From Chthoniobacterales bacterium (GTDB taxonomy: Bacteria > Verrucomicrobiota > Verrucomicrobiia > Chthoniobacterales > UBA10450): a stretch of 6,914 nt of DNA. The stretch is taken from contig JACCZO010000357.1 in the NCBI GenBank assembly GCA_013695925.1, positions 1-6,914 on the forward strand. Reading direction: 5' to 3'. Shown one piece after another: positions 5,089 through 6,914 of this stretch (positions are counted from its first letter, which is position 1; each line of letters begins with the position of its first letter). Below the pieces are notes generated by a model, which did no database searches, had not been told where the DNA came from, and worked only from the letters and a program-made list of their open reading frames with translations. The position numbers and the translations under genes are program-made.

Positions 5089-6480
5089 TCAGGGAGAAAA
5101 CGGCTTCTTCGGGCGATACACCCGGGGGTCCGGCGTGGCCACCCGTGGCGGCGGCGGCGCGGTGGGCGGCGGGGGAATCTCCACCGCCGGCATGGGCGCA
5201 ACAAAGTCGCCGCCCCGCAAGGTCGCGACGATGAGGGTGGACTGGCGCGGGTTCCAGCGGTAACCGATGCCAAAGCTAAGCGGGGCCGGGTTGCTCTGCT
5301 GGTAGAGACCGTATAACTGCGGTTGGTAATACTGCTTGAAGAGCTCGATCGGCCCGGCATAGCTGCCGAAGTAGCGCAGGAGCCAACGGCCCGGGTCAAA
5401 AGCCGAGATCGGGATGCCGGAGTCGTCCTGCACGATCGCCTTGCTTCGCTGGAGGAGAAAATCGCGCACCCTGCTGAAGCCGTTTTCAAACATGAGGTAG
5501 GAGGCGGACTTGAGCAGGCTTCCGCCGGTCCCCTGGGCCTCGCAGAATTTCAGGAAACCGGGCTGGCTCCGAATCCCTTCGTTGGAAAGATCGGTCGTGA
5601 AATAATAGAGGGTCTGCTCCGCTCCACCCGGCGCGTTCGCAAAAGTGATCCGGACACCAGGAGTAAGGCTCGTTGACTTTTCGTTAGGCGAAGCGGGATG
5701 CGGCTGCCCGCTTTTGTCGAGAGTGATCAAGCTAATGTCGGTGATCGTTTTCCCCGCCCGGGCGAGAAAGACGTAAAAGATCGGGAGCGTCCCCTTCAAC
5801 TCCTCGCGTTTCAGGTCGGTCTTCATGTCCTTGGTGATGAAGAACGAAAAGCTGAGGACGTTGTTGAGAGATTTCTGAAGATTTTGCAGGACCGGTCCGA
5901 GCGCCGGTCCGCCGAAGCGCAGGACATCGGGGAGCGGCCCGATGGGTTCGGTTCCGGCGAGGATGTAGGTGCTGGCGTTGGGGAAAAACTGGTGGGCGTA
6001 GAGAAAATCCGGGCCGCTAAACATGTAAAAGACGACCGGGAGCGGCTGGGTCGCGTCGGGCAGGTAATTCACTTCCCATTCGCGGATACCGGTGAATTGG
6101 CGCGCGGCCAGTTTCGCCCAGGCTTCATCGAAAAAAATCGCGTGCTGTTGCCAGGCCGGGTCGCGGGTGAACGAGGCCAGAGGTGAACCTTCGGAAACCG
6201 GGAGCCCGGCAAGGAATCGCGCGGTGTCATTAACTCCGGCGGGACCGGCCGGCACACTCGAGACGTTCGCCGGCGGCGAGAAAGCCGGCGCCTGGGTCGC
6301 GGGCCCGAGTGCGGATGGCGGCTGCTGCGGCGCGACGTTTGGGGCCATCTGCGGCGCCGGCGCTGCCGTCGGCTCAACCGGGAGGGCGCGGCGAATTTCC
6401 TGCGCCTCCATCCCGGTCACGGCGGCACAGAGGAACAAGCGCAGGAACAGCTTAACGAACTGTTTAGAAGAGAATTTCAC
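5089..6480 (-). CDS. Secreted protein of unknown function with proline-rich linkers (463 aa)
   Basis: The start is a GTG at 6480, giving a convincing signal peptide: basic SKQFVK, hydrophobic LFLRLFLCAAVTG, probable cleavage near residue 26 (MEA|QE). Residues about 33-80 form a proline/alanine-rich linker. A folded region follows from about 85 to 430, containing TRDPAWQQHAIFFDEAWAKL, PVVFYMFSGPDFLYAHQFFP, KELKGTLPIFYVFLARAG-like strands and FGSYAGPIELFKQYYQPQLY. The last 30 residues are again proline-rich (IPPPPTAPPPPR) and basic. I do not recognise a domain or catalytic motif. The two proline-rich ends suggest a periplasmic or cell-surface protein spanning an envelope layer. It lies 26 nt downstream of a glycosyltransferase gene and may be co-transcribed with it, but that does not prove a glycan role. 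No clear ribosome site precedes the GTG; the signal peptide decides the start. Confidence 0.85.
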   Translation of the reverse strand: MKFSSKQFVKLFLRLFLCAAVTGMEAQEIRRALPVEPTAAPAPQMAPNVAPQQPPSALGPATQAPAFSPPANVSSVPAGPAGVNDTARFLAGLPVSEGSPLASFTRDPAWQQHAIFFDEAWAKLAARQFTGIREWEVNYLPDATQPLPVVFYMFSGPDFLYAHQFFPNASTYILAGTEPIGPLPDVLRFGGPALGPVLQNLQKSLNNVLSFSFFITKDMKTDLKREELKGTLPIFYVFLARAGKTITDISLITLDKSGQPHPASPNEKSTSLTPGVRITFANAPGGAEQTLYYFTTDLSNEGIRSQPGFLKFCEAQGTGGSLLKSASYLMFENGFSRVRDFLLQRSKAIVQDDSGIPISAFDPGRWLLRYFGSYAGPIELFKQYYQPQLYGLYQQSNPAPLSFGIGYRWNPRQSTLIVATLRGGDFVAPMPAVEIPPPPTAPPPPRVATPDPRVYRPKKPFSP

Positions 6481-6506
6481 GCTTGGGATTGATGGCGGCC
6501 GCGCTC

Positions 6507-6914
6507 TCAGCGGGCTGCGCCCGCCGGGACAGTACGGTCCGCGGTGCGGGGGACGCGTTTGCGCAAACTCATCACTTCCGAAAACATGCGCAAGCTGTCG
6601 CGCACGATACGGACCTTGCTTCCCTCGTTGTGATCCCAGCGCACCGGCACCTCGAGCATGCGCAGGCCGGCGCGGCGCGCGAGGAAAAGCAGCTCGACGT
6701 CGAAACCAAAGCCATCGATCTGCGCCTGCTCAATGATTGGCCGCGCCGCCTCCATCCGAAATGCTTTAAAGCCGCACTGCGTGTCGGAGAAAGGCAGCCC
6801 GGTCGTAAGACGGACAAGCGCGTTGAAAACCTTCCCGCCCTGCTCGCGACGCCACGGTTGCCGACTTCCGATCAGGCTGCGGTCGAGCGCGCGCGAACCG
6901 AAGACGATGTCGCA
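6507..6914 (-). CDS. Family 2 glycosyltransferase, DPM1/polyprenyl-phosphate type, C-terminal part
   Basis: The last 135 residues are present; the N-terminal part, with the nucleotide-sugar-binding DxD region, lies beyond the right edge. Family marks are DIVFGSRALDRSLI, FNALVRLTTGLPFSDTQCGFKAFR, IDGFGFDVELLFLARRAGL and VPVRWDHNEGSKVR. This is the conserved tail of GT2 enzymes resembling dolichol-/undecaprenyl-phosphate mannosyl- or glucosyltransferases. They move a sugar from a nucleotide donor to a polyprenyl phosphate at the cytoplasmic membrane face for later use in glycan or protein glycosylation. No C-terminal membrane helices are present, so it is the soluble, DPM1-like form. It ends at the TGA at 6509-6507 with an Ala/Arg-rich tail. 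The exact sugar is not determinable. Confidence 0.93.
   Translation of the reverse strand, partial: CDIVFGSRALDRSLIGSRQPWRREQGGKVFNALVRLTTGLPFSDTQCGFKAFRMEAARPIIEQAQIDGFGFDVELLFLARRAGLRMLEVPVRWDHNEGSKVRIVRDSLRMFSEVMSLRKRVPRTADRTVPAGAAR

Overview
This is a GC-rich bacterial window with eight recognisable protein genes. Two of them are broken by a single extra base. It also holds three structured non-coding elements. No rRNA, tRNA, CRISPR array or transposase was found. The gene families, the frequent GTG/TTG starts and a 7-bp repeat that reads as 'HPSSF/LHPS' when translated suggest a soil-type Verrucomicrobiota (Spartobacteria/Chthoniobacterales-like). No marker gene confirms that assignment, so it is inference.

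Minus-strand block, read from 3657 down to 1: a histidine phosphatase (phosphoglycerate-mutase-like), a 7-bp-periodic inverted repeat array, an APC-family amino acid permease, a small antitoxin-like gene, a RelE/HigB-like toxin gene carrying a frameshift, and a class I/II PLP-dependent aminotransferase cut off by the window start. The last three are packed by 4-nt stop/start overlaps (TTGA, then GTGA). A toxin-antitoxin pair is thus wired between an amino acid importer and an aminotransferase in what looks like one transcription unit. The permease and aminotransferase plausibly share amino acid metabolism. The toxin-antitoxin pair looks like an insertion that now couples translation of the aminotransferase.

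Plus-strand block (3903-4806): two small membrane proteins of unknown function. The second has an extra base near 4482-4489. Its leader carries two mutually exclusive hairpins and a 10-bp direct repeat.

Between the convergent gene ends (4803-5057) lies a 255-bp palindromic element with CTAGTGCA terminal inverted repeats and a long internal inverted repeat. It looks like a MITE or a large extragenic palindrome.

Right end, minus strand (6914 down to 5089): the C-terminal part of a family 2 glycosyltransferase (polyprenyl-phosphate sugar transferase type), followed after 26 nt by a 463-residue secreted protein of unknown function with proline-rich linkers at both ends.

Both frameshifts fit one extra T in a short T run of the coding strand. 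Assembly or sequencing error is therefore as likely as real gene decay.
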